The notes below the pieces were generated by a model. It was not told the DNA's origin. It saw only the letters and a program-made list of their open reading frames with translations, and made no database searches. Below are positions 1 to 7,928 of a DNA stretch of 64,000 nucleotides, in pieces. The stretch is from Chitinophaga qingshengii (GTDB lineage Bacteria; Bacteroidota; Bacteroidia; Chitinophagales; Chitinophagaceae). The position numbers and the translations under genes were made by a program. Positions within the stretch are counted from its first letter, which is position 1; every line of letters starts with the position of its first letter. Where the stretch lies: the NCBI RefSeq assembly GCF_014529935.1, contig NZ_JACVFC010000001.1:868001-932000 (forward strand), given 5' to 3'.

Positions 1-151
1 GTGCGGTGACCAGCGCTCTTACCTGCAGCAGTTTATAAAAGCTGTTCCGGATGTATTGGGCAGACAATAAATAAATCAATACAAACACCCCGGCGAGGAT
101 AATACCGGTGATGAGGGTGAACTGCAGGGATAGACGATGCCTTATCTTCAT
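1..151 (-). CDS. Sensor histidine kinase, N-terminal fragment (runs off the window start)
   Basis: Reading the minus strand from an ATG at 151 gives about 50 residues starting MKIRHRLSLQFTLI, then a hydrophobic stretch (about residues 10-30) and the start of a periplasmic segment. This is the usual start of a membrane-bound sensor kinase. The ATG overlaps the stop of the upstream response regulator in an ATGA arrangement (148-151), so the two are co-transcribed and probably translationally coupled. The catalytic domains lie outside the window, so the kinase assignment rests on position next to an OmpR-type regulator and on the membrane segment. The signal it senses cannot be told. Confidence 0.75.
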   Translation of the reverse strand, partial: MKIRHRLSLQFTLITGIILAGVFVLIYLLSAQYIRNSFYKLLQVRALVTA

Positions 152-849
152 AGCTGTTGCTGCCAGGTACTTTTAACTTTCATCACGTACCCCATTCCCA
201 CTACCGTGTGGATCAGCTTCTCGCCGCTGAAGCCTTTTTCGATTTTATTGCGGAGGTAGTTCACATATACATCGATGGTATTGGTGCCGGTGTCGAACTC
301 CAGTCCCCATACGGCTTCCGAGATCAGCGCACGGGACAGCACCTTGCCGGTATTTTTAAGCAGCAGCTCCAACAGGGCATATTCTTTGGCGGTGAGCGTT
401 ATCTCCTGCCCTTCTCTGCTGGCGGTTTTAGATGTAGTATCCAGTCGCAGGTCTGCCAGCGTAAGTATTTCCTTTTCCTGTTTAAAATTGTTTTTGCGGC
501 GTGACAGTGCATTTACGCGGGCTACCAGTTCAGAGAAATGAAATGGTTTAGCGAGGTAATCGTCTGCACCGGCATTGAGGCCGTCCACAATATCATGAGT
601 AGCGCTGAGGGCCGTGAGCATGAGTACCGGCGCCGTTACATCGCGGGCGCGCAGGTTTTTGCAGATGGTCAGACCATTGATACCCGGCAACATAATATCG
701 AGTATCAACAGATCATAGTCCTGATCCATTGCGGCTTGTTGTCCCTGAAGCCCGTCTGCGAATACATCTACCTGGTGGTGATGTTCTTCCAGTCCTCTTT
801 TGATAAAGGCGCCTACTTTGGACTCATCTTCTATTACCAATATTTTCAT
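148..849 (-). CDS. OmpR/PhoB-family response regulator
   Basis: A 233-residue DNA-binding response regulator. The receiver domain (about 1-115) has the acidic pair E7/D8, phospho-acceptor D51 in LLILDIMLPG, and the conserved lysine K101 in YLAKPF. The C-terminal winged helix (about 130-225) has the typical LTAKEYALLELLL start and the TNTIDVYVNYLRNKIE recognition region. Length and domain order match the CusR/PhoB subfamily. It is the first gene of a two-gene unit with the partial kinase that overlaps its stop codon. On phosphorylation by that kinase it should bind promoter DNA; copper or other envelope stress is a frequent cue for this subfamily, but nothing in the window shows the signal. 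Confidence 0.92.
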   Translation of the reverse strand: MKILVIEDESKVGAFIKRGLEEHHHQVDVFADGLQGQQAAMDQDYDLLILDIMLPGINGLTICKNLRARDVTAPVLMLTALSATHDIVDGLNAGADDYLAKPFHFSELVARVNALSRRKNNFKQEKEILTLADLRLDTTSKTASREGQEITLTAKEYALLELLLKNTGKVLSRALISEAVWGLEFDTGTNTIDVYVNYLRNKIEKGFSGEKLIHTVVGMGYVMKVKSTWQQQL

Positions 850-879
850 ACTTGATGCATTATTATACTATGACCTATG

Positions 880-887
880 CAAAAGTA
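880..887 (-). promoter_or_regulatory. Candidate -7 element (TACTTTTG) of the response regulator gene
   Basis: On the minus strand TACTTTTG fits the Bacteroidota consensus TAnnTTTG and lies 30 bases before the ATG at 849. No clear TTTG -33 element is visible at the usual spacing, so this is a partial match only. Confidence 0.4.
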
Positions 888-952
888 GCAATGTTTATGT
901 TGGTGCGGATTAAAGCCACATTAAAACATTTCCGGATTTTGAAATTTTGATA

Positions 953-983
953 TTTAGATATTTGCCGGGAAGGATTAGTTTTG
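953..983 (+). promoter_or_regulatory. Candidate promoter of the RimJ/RimL-type acetyltransferase
   Basis: TAGTTTTG at 976-983 matches TAnnTTTG. A TTTA at 953-956 sits 19 bases upstream, the normal place for the -33 TTTG. The start codon follows at 1010. The promoter also supports rejecting the longer reading frame that begins at 947, because that start would lie upstream of the predicted transcript. Confidence 0.4.
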
Positions 984-1009
984 CAACCAACCTAACCAGG
1001 TATTCAATC

Positions 1010-1567
1010 ATGCAACAACCCGTCCTCCAATCAGCACAACTGGTGCTTCGTCCTATTACAGAAAAAGATACTGCAGCATTGTTTTCCCTTTTTTCCAATG
1101 AAGAAGTAACACGCTATATGGATATCGATGCTTTCAGCAATATAACGGAAGCTACACAGATTATCACATTTTTCCGGGAGCGCTGGGAAAAGCAGGAAGG
1201 CATGCGCTGGGCTATTACATTTAAAGAGAAAGACGAGTTGATAGGCACCTGTGGGTTTCACCACTGGAATAAAACACATCATAAGATAGAGCTGGGCTAT
1301 GATCTGCAGCCGGCCTACTGGGGCAAGGGTATTATGACCGAAGCCATTCCGCTGGCGCTGAAGTTTGTGTATGAAGAGCTGCAGTTTAATCGTGTAGAGG
1401 CTTTTGTAGATCCGGTGAACGGAGCTTCGTCCCGCTTACTGGGGCGGCTGGGTTTCCGTCATGAGGGCATGTTACGGGATGCTTTTTTTGAAAAGGGGCA
1501 GTTTGTGGATGCGGACTTATATAGTTTGCTGCGCCGGGAATATGACCGGGAAATTAACTGGCAATAA
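1010..1567 (+). CDS. GNAT N-acetyltransferase, RimJ/RimL type
   Basis: A 185-residue acetyltransferase starting MQQPVLQSAQLVLRP. The opening L-x-L-R-P followed by D-x-x-A-L-F is typical of the RimJ/RimL (acetyltransf_3) branch, which transfers acetyl from acetyl-CoA to alpha-amino groups of proteins or small molecules. The acetyl-CoA binding segment is visible in GYDLQPAYWGKGIMTEA, and the later NxxS/LLGRLGFRHEG region is conserved. The frame is open back to 947, but the ATG at 1010 gives the normal family length and lies after the promoter element. It stands before a second, unrelated GNAT gene in the same direction. The substrate is unknown. Confidence 0.85.
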   Translation: MQQPVLQSAQLVLRPITEKDTAALFSLFSNEEVTRYMDIDAFSNITEATQIITFFRERWEKQEGMRWAITFKEKDELIGTCGFHHWNKTHHKIELGYDLQPAYWGKGIMTEAIPLALKFVYEELQFNRVEAFVDPVNGASSRLLGRLGFRHEGMLRDAFFEKGQFVDADLYSLLRREYDREINWQ

Positions 1568-1582
1568 TTTTTTATCAGACAT

Positions 1583-2089
1583 ATGATGCATTTACAGTAC
1601 CGGGATGCCGTCCTGGAGGATTTACCGGAGATAGTAGCGATTTATAACAGTACCGTGGCCGGCAGGATGGTGACAGCCGATACCACACCGGTGACGGTGG
1701 AGAGCCGGTTGCCCTGGTTCCATGCCCATGGTCCGGAGCGTCGTCCTTTATGGATGGCATATGATGGCGAAACGCTGGTAGGCTGGATCAGTTTCTCCTC
1801 TTTTTACGGCAGACCGGCTTACGACGGCACGGTAGAAGTAAGTATCTACCTGGCAGAAAACGCCCGGGGCAAGGGTTACGGCAAAGCCGTGCTGCAATAC
1901 GCCATCGATGCAGCGCCCCGGCTCAGCATCCACACTTTGCTGGGCGTTATTTTTGCGCATAATGTTCCCAGCATAAAACTCTTTATGGACAAAGGTTTTG
2001 TTGAGTGGGCGCATCTCCCGGATATCGCCATCCTGGATGGAACACCCAGAAGTGTGAAGATCCTGGGTCTTAAAGTCAGCAATCCGTAA
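1583..2089 (+). CDS. GNAT N-acetyltransferase, phosphinothricin acetyltransferase-like
   Basis: A 168-residue protein of the PAT/Bar-like GNAT branch. Visible hallmarks are the N-terminal R-D-A-x-x-E-D-x-x-x-I-x-x-I-Y-N, the VEVSIYLAENARGKGYGKA acetyl-CoA pyrophosphate loop, and the late HNVPSIKLFMDKGFVEWA segment. Members acetylate primary amines such as phosphinothricin, methionine sulfoximine or related amino acids; which of these applies cannot be seen. Start is ATG 1583, with a second ATG directly behind it. It lies 15 bases after the preceding acetyltransferase and 27 bases before the EamA gene, so the three may form one transcript. Confidence 0.85.
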   Translation: MMHLQYRDAVLEDLPEIVAIYNSTVAGRMVTADTTPVTVESRLPWFHAHGPERRPLWMAYDGETLVGWISFSSFYGRPAYDGTVEVSIYLAENARGKGYGKAVLQYAIDAAPRLSIHTLLGVIFAHNVPSIKLFMDKGFVEWAHLPDIAILDGTPRSVKILGLKVSNP

Positions 2090-2116
2090 TTTGTAATTCG
2101 TAATTCGTAATTGCCT

Positions 2117-2527
2117 ATGTGGTGGATATATGCATTATTATCGGCTGCTTTTGCAGCGTTGACAGCCATCTTCGCCAAGATAGGCGTGGCTGATGTTCCT
2201 TCCAACCTGGCGACCGGTATCCGGACGATTATTATTTTGTTCGTTGCCTGGGGTATTGTGCTGGCGCGGGGAGAATATAAAGGTGTTACACTGACGCGGC
2301 ACACGTTGCTGTTCCTGGTCTTATCCGGCCTGGCGACCGGTTTTTCCTGGATATTTTATTTCAAGGCCTTGCAGGTGGGCAAGGTATCGCAGGTAGCGCC
2401 GGTGGACAAGCTGAGTGTAGCGTTGACCATTATCCTGTCGGCCATTTTCCTGCAGGAGGCTATTACCTGGAAAACGGCGATTGGCGCCTTACTGATTATT
2501 TCAGGCACCCTCACCCTGATTATTTAG
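2117..2527 (+). CDS. EamA-like transporter, half-size (one DMT repeat)
   Basis: A 136-residue hydrophobic protein with about five membrane segments (near residues 3-23, 32-50, 65-85, 92-112, 116-135). It corresponds to one EamA repeat: AALTAIFAKIGV at the start and LSVALTIILSAIFLQEAIT at the end are typical. Full drug/metabolite transporters have two repeats (about 300 residues); single-repeat proteins work as dimers, as in the small multidrug resistance-like branch. ATG 2117 is chosen; TTG 2111 is in frame but adds only two residues. It ends just before an AT-rich hairpin. Cargo unknown. Confidence 0.85.
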   Translation: MWWIYALLSAAFAALTAIFAKIGVADVPSNLATGIRTIIILFVAWGIVLARGEYKGVTLTRHTLLFLVLSGLATGFSWIFYFKALQVGKVSQVAPVDKLSVALTIILSAIFLQEAITWKTAIGALLIISGTLTLII

Positions 2528-2534
2528 ATATTTA

Positions 2535-2564
2535 GTTATTTTAATATTTAGATATTAAAATAAC
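2535..2564. terminator. AT-rich hairpin between convergent genes
   Basis: Perfect 13-base arms, 2535-2547 (GTTATTTTAATAT) and 2552-2564, with a four-base loop. It sits between the 3' ends of the EamA gene (+) and the SufR-like gene (-). The stem is all A/T except one pair, so it is a weak terminator at best. The surrounding spacer is made of repeated TTTAGATA-like units. Confidence 0.5.
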
Positions 2565-2595
2565 CAAGCATTTAAATAATTAAATAACTAAATAG

Positions 2596-3252
2596 CTAAA
2601 TAGCTACATGATTAAATGGCTGGATTTTGTAGACGCAGCGGCGGGCGCCGTTGATGATATGATCCAGGCGGGTCACCTGTACTTCTTCTCCGATTACGCT
2701 GATAAAGGTGTTCATTTCTGAAGTACAGATATTGTCGCAGGTAGCGGCAGCGCAGCAGATGGGGCAATGGTTTTCGATAAAGAGGAAAACATCGCCTTCT
2801 TTTCTCCATTCTGCCAGGTAACCTTCGCCGGTGCGGATGGCCGCAAAGGCTGTCAGCCTGTTTTCGATGCCGGTTACCCCTTCCAGGGCGGTATTATATT
2901 TATCCTGTTGATTCTTTTCACGTGCTTTGATCACATTGGCCAGTGCTTCCGGCCCCAGGACCGTTTTAATGGTCTGGATGATGTCTACCGTCAGTTCAGT
3001 ATGGCTGTCGGGAAAGCGGGCATTACCCAGGGGGGTGAGGCTCCATATTTGCATGGGGCGGCCAACGCCTTTGGATATGCTTTCAAACTGCAGCAATCCC
3101 TCTTCTGCCAGCTTTACCAGCTGCAGGCGGGCGCCTTCCGTGGTGATACCCAATTCACCAGCCAGTTCAGCAGCAGACAGGGGGCCCCTGGTCTTGATGA
3201 GCATCAAAAACCTGTCAGCGGCATTTTTGGTTCGTGTTGGATATTTTTCCAA
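2596..3252 (-). CDS. SufR-like Fe-S sensing transcriptional regulator
   Basis: A 218-residue regulator. Residues about 15-78 form a winged helix of the ArsR/DeoR type (LSAAELAGELGITTEGARLQ, then the GRPMQIWSLTPLG wing). The C-terminal half carries a cysteine-rich cluster: H162, C163, C166, C167, C172, C176 and C206 in the ENHCPICC...GARRCVYKI context, which is the arrangement of SufR proteins that bind a [4Fe-4S] cluster and repress suf genes when the cluster is present. It is divergent from the SUF operon, which supports this role. The start codon is TTG at 3252; it lies inside a CAAGT-TATT-ACTTG palindrome, so repression of its own gene is plausible. Which cysteines bind the cluster is not shown here. 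Confidence 0.85.
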   Translation of the reverse strand: MEKYPTRTKNAADRFLMLIKTRGPLSAAELAGELGITTEGARLQLVKLAEEGLLQFESISKGVGRPMQIWSLTPLGNARFPDSHTELTVDIIQTIKTVLGPEALANVIKAREKNQQDKYNTALEGVTGIENRLTAFAAIRTGEGYLAEWRKEGDVFLFIENHCPICCAAATCDNICTSEMNTFISVIGEEVQVTRLDHIINGARRCVYKIQPFNHVAI

Positions 3253-3263
3253 GTTATTACTTG
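3250..3263. promoter_or_regulatory. Palindrome CAAGTtattACTTG over the regulator's start codon
   Basis: Five-base arms 3250-3254 and 3259-3263 with a TATT centre. The palindrome covers the TTG start of the SufR-like gene and the -33 side of the SUF operon promoter, a suitable place for an operator controlling both directions. No binding data; read from sequence only. Confidence 0.35.
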
Positions 3264-3289
3264 TTTTATTGTCAAATCTCGTAATTTTG
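3261..3289 (+). promoter_or_regulatory. Candidate promoter of the SUF operon
   Basis: TAATTTTG at 3282-3289 matches TAnnTTTG, and TTG at 3261-3263 lies 18 bases upstream, close to the usual -33 spacing. Transcription would start near 3294 and leave a leader of about 95 bases before the ATG at 3391. An AAATCTC box (3274-3280) lies directly against the -7 element. Confidence 0.55.
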
Positions 3290-3374
3290 TAGGAGCTAAA
3301 AAAAAGAAATTTGAGATTTGGATGATTTTGAGACGGCTTTCATCAAAAAAAAATCTCATAATCTTTTAAATCTC
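3273..3374. promoter_or_regulatory. Four AAATCTC/GAGATTT boxes in the SUF regulatory spacer
   Basis: AAATCTC occurs at 3274-3280, 3351-3357 and 3368-3374, and the reverse complement GAGATTT at 3313-3319. The first and second form an inverted repeat of eight bases (CAAATCTC 3273-3280, GAGATTTG 3313-3320). All lie between the divergent SufR-like gene and the first SUF operon gene, three of them downstream of the predicted transcription start. They are the best candidates for the regulator's binding sites. Confidence 0.5.
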
Positions 3375-3390
3375 TAAACCTTAGGTATTA

Positions 3391-3960
3391 ATGAACGTAC
3401 TCATATTTAACGGCGCCACTGACACCCGCCCTGAGGCCACCTCCAACCGGTTGGCCGCCTATTTGTCAGATGCCCTGACAGAAAAAGGGTTAGCTACCGA
3501 GATTTTTAGCCTGGCCGAGAAGCAGATCCCATTTTTTTCCATGCCGGAGGCCGCTAAAAAACCGGAGAGTGTAACGGCGATGCTGGAGGCGTTTGGTAAA
3601 GCGGATCTTCAGATCTGGATGACACCATTGTATCATGGTAGCATGACCGGAGCGATGAAGAACTGCCTGGACTGGCTGGAGCTGACAAGCAAACACCAAC
3701 GCCCGTATTTAACCGGAAAGGTTGTAGCTTTGCTCTCCTGGGCCGACGGCACACAGGCTATGCAGGGAATCAACGCCATGGATGCCGTGGCTAAAGCACT
3801 GAGAGCCTGGGTACTGCCCTACTCACTGCCTATCCTGAAAGACAACCTTTATGACCCGCAAACCAGCGGGTTTACTGCATTTTATAAAACCAAGCTGGAT
3901 ATGATGGTTTCCCTGCTATACGCTGCCCAGTCACATGTGACAGCCGGTATAACAGCCTGA
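3391..3960 (+). CDS. NAD(P)H-dependent FMN reductase (flavodoxin-like fold)
   Basis: A 189-residue flavoprotein of the NADPH-dependent FMN reductase family. The N-terminal N-G-A-T-D-T-R-P-E-A-T-S-N-R loop binds the FMN phosphate, and the TPLYHGSMTGAMKNCLDW segment is the family signature for the flavin site. The rest is alpha/beta. It uses NAD(P)H to reduce FMN, or quinones, in the cytoplasm. It is the first gene after the regulated promoter and stands 41 bases before sufA, so it is probably part of the SUF operon. Supplying electrons or reduced flavin for cluster assembly or iron release is an inference from position. Confidence 0.85.
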   Translation: MNVLIFNGATDTRPEATSNRLAAYLSDALTEKGLATEIFSLAEKQIPFFSMPEAAKKPESVTAMLEAFGKADLQIWMTPLYHGSMTGAMKNCLDWLELTSKHQRPYLTGKVVALLSWADGTQAMQGINAMDAVAKALRAWVLPYSLPILKDNLYDPQTSGFTAFYKTKLDMMVSLLYAAQSHVTAGITA

Positions 3961-4001
3961 GCCATCCGCCACAGCTTTAACAACATAAAAAATTCTGAAT
4001 T

Positions 4002-4328
4002 ATGATAACCGTTTCAGAAAAAGCAGGAGCATATATCAAGACATTGATGGAGACAGAACATCATGCCCCTGGCACTTTCGTAAGAGTAGGTGTAAAAGGC
4101 GGCGGTTGCTCCGGCCTTGAATATGTGATGAAATTCGAAACAGAAGAACAGGAAGGAGACCAGATATTTGAAGACAAAGGCGTAAAGGTAGTCGTACAAA
4201 TGAAAAGCCTGCTGTACCTGTATGGTACCGAACTGGATTACTCCGACGGCCTCAATGGCAAAGGCCTTTTCTTCAACAACCCGAATGCAACGAGAACATG
4301 CAGCTGCGGCGAAAGCTTCGCGGTATAA
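4002..4328 (+). CDS. sufA: A-type Fe-S carrier SufA/IscA (HesB family)
   Basis: A 108-residue A-type carrier. It has the three conserved cysteines of the family: C36 in GGGCSGL and C100 and C102 in TRTCSCG near the C-terminus. These hold a transferred Fe-S cluster or iron between the SufBCD scaffold and apo-proteins. Length is normal for the family (105-125). It is the second gene of the SUF operon and sits only 13 bases before sufB, so co-translation is likely. SufA and IscA cannot be told apart by sequence alone; sufA is chosen from the neighbours. Confidence 0.93.
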   Translation: MITVSEKAGAYIKTLMETEHHAPGTFVRVGVKGGGCSGLEYVMKFETEEQEGDQIFEDKGVKVVVQMKSLLYLYGTELDYSDGLNGKGLFFNNPNATRTCSCGESFAV

Positions 4329-4341
4329 ATATCAAAATCGT

Positions 4342-5787
4342 ATGATGAACAGTAACGAAATAATAGATGATATAGCCAATAAGGAGTACGAGTTTGGCTT
4401 TACCACCGATATTGAAATGGATATCGCTCCTCCGGGGCTTAATGAAGATATCATCCGCTTTATTTCTGCTAAAAAGAATGAGCCGGAATGGCTGCTTGAA
4501 TGGCGTCTGAAAGGATTTGCCGCCTTTAAAAAAATGCAGTTCCCCAAATGGCAGCACTTTGAAATGCCGGAACTGGACCTGCAGGCGCTCTCCTACTATG
4601 CCGCTCCGAAAAAGAAAAAACAACTGAACAGCCTCGATGAGGTAGATCCGGAACTGCTGGCCACTTTCGAAAAGCTGGGCATTCCCCTCAACGAACAGAA
4701 GGCACTGACCGGGGTTGCCGTAGACGCCGTATTTGACAGCGTGTCCGTAGCCACCACCTTTAAAGGCAAACTGAAAGAGATGGGCGTTATCTTCTGCTCT
4801 TTCGGTGAAGCGGTACAGGAATACCCCGACCTGGTAAAAAAATACCTGGGCACCGTGGTTCCCCATTCAGACAATATCTTCGCCGCCCTGAACTCCGCTG
4901 TGTTTTCTGACGGCTCTTTTACTTATATACCCAAAGGCGTACGCTGCCCGATGGAACTGAGCACCTACTTCCGTATCAATGCCCAGAACACCGGTCAGTT
5001 TGAACGTACCCTCATCGTAGCCGACGAAGGCAGCTACGTGAGCTACCTGGAAGGATGTACCGCCCCCATGCGCGACGAAAACCAACTGCACGCCGCTGTC
5101 GTGGAACTGGTAGCGCTGGACCATGCGGAAATCAAATACTCTACCGTTCAGAACTGGTACCCCGGCGATAAAGACGGTAAAGGCGGTATCTATAACTTCG
5201 TGACCAAAAGAGGTATCTGCAAAGGCAACGCCAGCAAAATCTCCTGGACACAGGTGGAAACCGGCTCCGCTATCACCTGGAAATATCCCAGCGTAATCCT
5301 GCAGGGCGACTACTCCGAAGGCGAATTCTACTCCGTAGCGGTAGTACGCAACAAACAGATCGCTGATACCGGTACCAAAATCCACCATATCGGTAAAGGC
5401 ACCAAAAGCCGTATCATCTCCAAAGGTATTTCTGCCGGCAGAGGCGATAACAGTTACCGCGGACTGGTAGCCGTAGGCCCACGCGCCGACAACGCCCGTA
5501 ACTTTACCCAGTGCGATTCCCTGCTGATCGGCAACGACTGCGGCTCCCACACTTTCCCGTATATCGAATCCCGCAATAAAACCGCGATGATCGAACACGA
5601 AGCCACTACCTCTAAAATCGGGGAAGACCAGATCTTCTACCTGAATGCCCGTGGTATCGATACGGAAAAAGCAGTAGCCCTGATCGTAAACGGTTATGTG
5701 AAGGAAGTACTGAACCAGCTCCCCATGGAATTTGCCGTGGAAGCACAGAAATTATTATCAATCACCTTGGAAGGAAGCGTTGGATAA
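4342..5787 (+). CDS. sufB: Fe-S cluster assembly scaffold protein SufB
   Basis: A 481-residue SufB. It forms the SufB-SufC-SufD scaffold on which the Fe-S cluster is built, taking sulfur from SufE. The C-terminal SUF-FeS beta-helix core contains [20 protein letters not shown] with C391 and C400; the first matches the catalytic cysteine that accepts persulfide in characterised SufB. The N-terminal part ([15 protein letters not shown]) is the usual SufB helical region. The reading frame stays open back to 4222 inside sufA, but the MMNSNE start at 4342 gives the normal family length and follows the sufA stop. Next gene is sufC after 44 bases. Confidence 0.96.
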   Translation: MMNSNEIIDDIANKEYEFGFTTDIEMDIAPPGLNEDIIRFISAKKNEPEWLLEWRLKGFAAFKKMQFPKWQHFEMPELDLQALSYYAAPKKKKQLNSLDEVDPELLATFEKLGIPLNEQKALTGVAVDAVFDSVSVATTFKGKLKEMGVIFCSFGEAVQEYPDLVKKYLGTVVPHSDNIFAALNSAVFSDGSFTYIPKGVRCPMELSTYFRINAQNTGQFERTLIVADEGSYVSYLEGCTAPMRDENQLHAAVVELVALDHAEIKYSTVQNWYPGDKDGKGGIYNFVTKRGICKGNASKISWTQVETGSAITWKYPSVILQGDYSEGEFYSVAVVRNKQIADTGTKIHHIGKGTKSRIISKGISAGRGDNSYRGLVAVGPRADNARNFTQCDSLLIGNDCGSHTFPYIESRNKTAMIEHEATTSKIGEDQIFYLNARGIDTEKAVALIVNGYVKEVLNQLPMEFAVEAQKLLSITLEGSVG

Positions 5788-5831
5788 TTCGCTTATCCAA
5801 TTAACTACATACAGAACGAAATAAAACAATC

Positions 5832-6593
5832 ATGCTGACGATTAAAAATCTGCACGCAGAAGTAGAAGGGAAACAAATTCTGAAAGGCATTAACCTCGAA
5901 ATAGGTAAAGGCGAAACACATGCCATCATGGGCCCCAACGGCTCCGGCAAAAGCTCGCTGGCCTCCGTGCTCGCAGGTCGTGACAACTATACTGTTACCG
6001 AAGGGGAAGTATGGTTCAATGGTAAAAACCTGCTGGACCTGTCTCCCGAAGACCGTGCCCGCGAAGGCGTATTCCTGGCTTTTCAATATCCTGTTGAAAT
6101 CCCGGGCGTATCCAACCTGAACTTTCTGAAAACTGCCCTCAATGAAATCAGGACCTATAAAGGCCTGCCTGCCATTGAAGGCCGCGACTTCCTGAAACTG
6201 ACCAAAGAGAAACAGCAGCTGGTAGACTTTAACGCTAACCTGATGAACCGTTCCCTCAACGAAGGTTTCAGCGGTGGCGAAAAGAAACGTAACGAAATCT
6301 TCCAGCTGGCCATGCTGGATCCCCAACTGGCTATCCTGGATGAAACAGACTCCGGTCTGGATATCGACGCCCTGCGTATCGTTTCCAATGGCGTGAACAA
6401 ACTCCGCGATGCAGAAAAATCTTTCGTAGTCATCACCCACTACCAGCGTTTGCTGGAGTACATCGTGCCTGACTTTGTACACGTACTGTACAACGGCCGT
6501 ATCATCAAAACCGGTACCAAGGAACTGGCCCTGGAACTGGAAGAAAGAGGTTACGACTGGCTGAAGGAAGAGTTACATTTGAAAGAAGCATAA
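5832..6593 (+). CDS. sufC: SUF system ATPase SufC
   Basis: A 253-residue ABC-type ATPase without membrane segments. Walker A GPNGSGKS is at 34-41, the signature FSGGEKKR at 146-153, and Walker B LAILDE at 166-171, followed by a D-loop TDSGLDIDAL and the switch histidine in VVITHYQR. SufC dimerises on SufB and SufD and its ATP cycle opens the scaffold for cluster building. Length equals that of other SufC proteins. Lies between sufB and sufD (13 bases before the latter). Confidence 0.97.
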   Translation: MLTIKNLHAEVEGKQILKGINLEIGKGETHAIMGPNGSGKSSLASVLAGRDNYTVTEGEVWFNGKNLLDLSPEDRAREGVFLAFQYPVEIPGVSNLNFLKTALNEIRTYKGLPAIEGRDFLKLTKEKQQLVDFNANLMNRSLNEGFSGGEKKRNEIFQLAMLDPQLAILDETDSGLDIDALRIVSNGVNKLRDAEKSFVVITHYQRLLEYIVPDFVHVLYNGRIIKTGTKELALELEERGYDWLKEELHLKEA

Positions 6594-6606
6594 GAAGCAT
6601 ATAATT

Positions 6607-7917
6607 ATGACGAGTGATATTACACTGCCTTTTTACCAGGCGTTAACTACAGATGTGAACGCATTATCGGCCTGCCAGGCGCAGGACGAGCTGCAGGGCA
6701 TCCGCCGGGAGGCTTTGGAACGCTTCGCCGTGCTGGGCCTTCCCACACTGAAAACAGAAGCCTGGCGTTATTCCAACATACAACGGTATCTCAAGGAATT
6801 CCCTTATGAACTGCTGTATGCTACCACTACCGTACCGGCAGCTACGATAGCCCAGACGGCTATTCCGGAACTGGACAGCTACCGCATTGTGCTGGTCAAC
6901 GGCCATCTGCAGGCTGATCTTTCCGAACTGCCCGCAGGCAAAGGCATCACCATCGGTGCCCTGAGCGCACATACACAGGCGCCCGGTTTTACCACCTGGT
7001 TCAACAAACAACACCACCTGGCACAGGAATCCCTGGCTACCCTCAATACCGCCCTCTTCGCCGATGGCCTCTATATTGAGCTGGCTGCCAATACTGTCAT
7101 CGATAAACCGGTACATATCGTTCACGTATACACGACCACACAGCATGCCTTCATTCAGCCCCGCCACCTGTGGGTGCTGAACAGAAACGCTGCCGCTACC
7201 ATTATCGAAACATCCGTACATCCGGACGCCGGCGCGGTTACCTTTACCAACAGCGTACTGGAAACCGTAGTGGAGGAAAATGCGGAACTGTGGCATTATA
7301 ATATCCAGCAGGGCGACCAGCACTTCCGCGAAGTGCATACTACCGCCGCCCAGCAACAGGCCAACAGCCGTTACCACCACTTTAATTTCACACTGCCCGG
7401 TACCCCGTTCACCCGCAACAACCTGAGCGTGGCTCTCAACGGCAGCAATACGGAAACAAACCTGAACGGCCTGTACATTGCCAATGAAAGTCAGCATGTA
7501 GACAACCATACCTTTATGGACCACATCATGCCTAACTGCAACAGCAATGAACTGTACAAAGGCGTACTGCTCGATAACGCCAACGGCGTATTCACCGGCA
7601 GGATCCTGGTACACCGCGAAGCGCAGAAAACCAACGCCTTCCAGCAGAATAACAACCTGCTGCTGGGTACAAAAGCAGATATCAACTCACAACCACAGCT
7701 GGAAATTTACGCCGATGACGTAAAATGCAGCCACGGTTTCACCGCCGGACAGTTCAGCGAAGAATCCATGTTCTACCTGCGCTCCCGCGGTATCGGGGAA
7801 GACGCCGCCAAAGCACTGATGGTAAATGCCTTCTCCCATGATATTACAGACGCAGTGAAGGTGCCTGCCCTGCAACATTACCTGCAGGAACAGATTGCCG
7901 CTATCATGAACAACTAA
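6607..7917 (+). CDS. sufD: Fe-S cluster assembly scaffold protein SufD
   Basis: A 436-residue SufD. The N-terminal helix region includes LPTLKTEAWRYSNIQRYL, the typical K-x-E-x-W-x-Y-S/T signature, and the C-terminal beta-helix ends with DDVKCSHGFTAGQ and MFYLRSRGIGEDAAK, diagnostic for the family (K-C-x-H-G). It pairs with SufB and SufC in the scaffold; the histidine and cysteine of the KCSHG motif lie at the SufB-SufD interface where the cluster forms in studied complexes. Follows sufC by 13 bases and is followed by sufS after 11 bases. Confidence 0.95.
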   Translation: MTSDITLPFYQALTTDVNALSACQAQDELQGIRREALERFAVLGLPTLKTEAWRYSNIQRYLKEFPYELLYATTTVPAATIAQTAIPELDSYRIVLVNGHLQADLSELPAGKGITIGALSAHTQAPGFTTWFNKQHHLAQESLATLNTALFADGLYIELAANTVIDKPVHIVHVYTTTQHAFIQPRHLWVLNRNAAATIIETSVHPDAGAVTFTNSVLETVVEENAELWHYNIQQGDQHFREVHTTAAQQQANSRYHHFNFTLPGTPFTRNNLSVALNGSNTETNLNGLYIANESQHVDNHTFMDHIMPNCNSNELYKGVLLDNANGVFTGRILVHREAQKTNAFQQNNNLLLGTKADINSQPQLEIYADDVKCSHGFTAGQFSEESMFYLRSRGIGEDAAKALMVNAFSHDITDAVKVPALQHYLQEQIAAIMNN

Positions 7918-7928
7918 TTACCGATCCA

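Noticed and set aside
4222..4341. Upstream extension of sufB inside sufA
   Set aside because: It would overlap sufA by 107 bases and the extra residues do not fit SufB; ATG 4342 gives the normal length.
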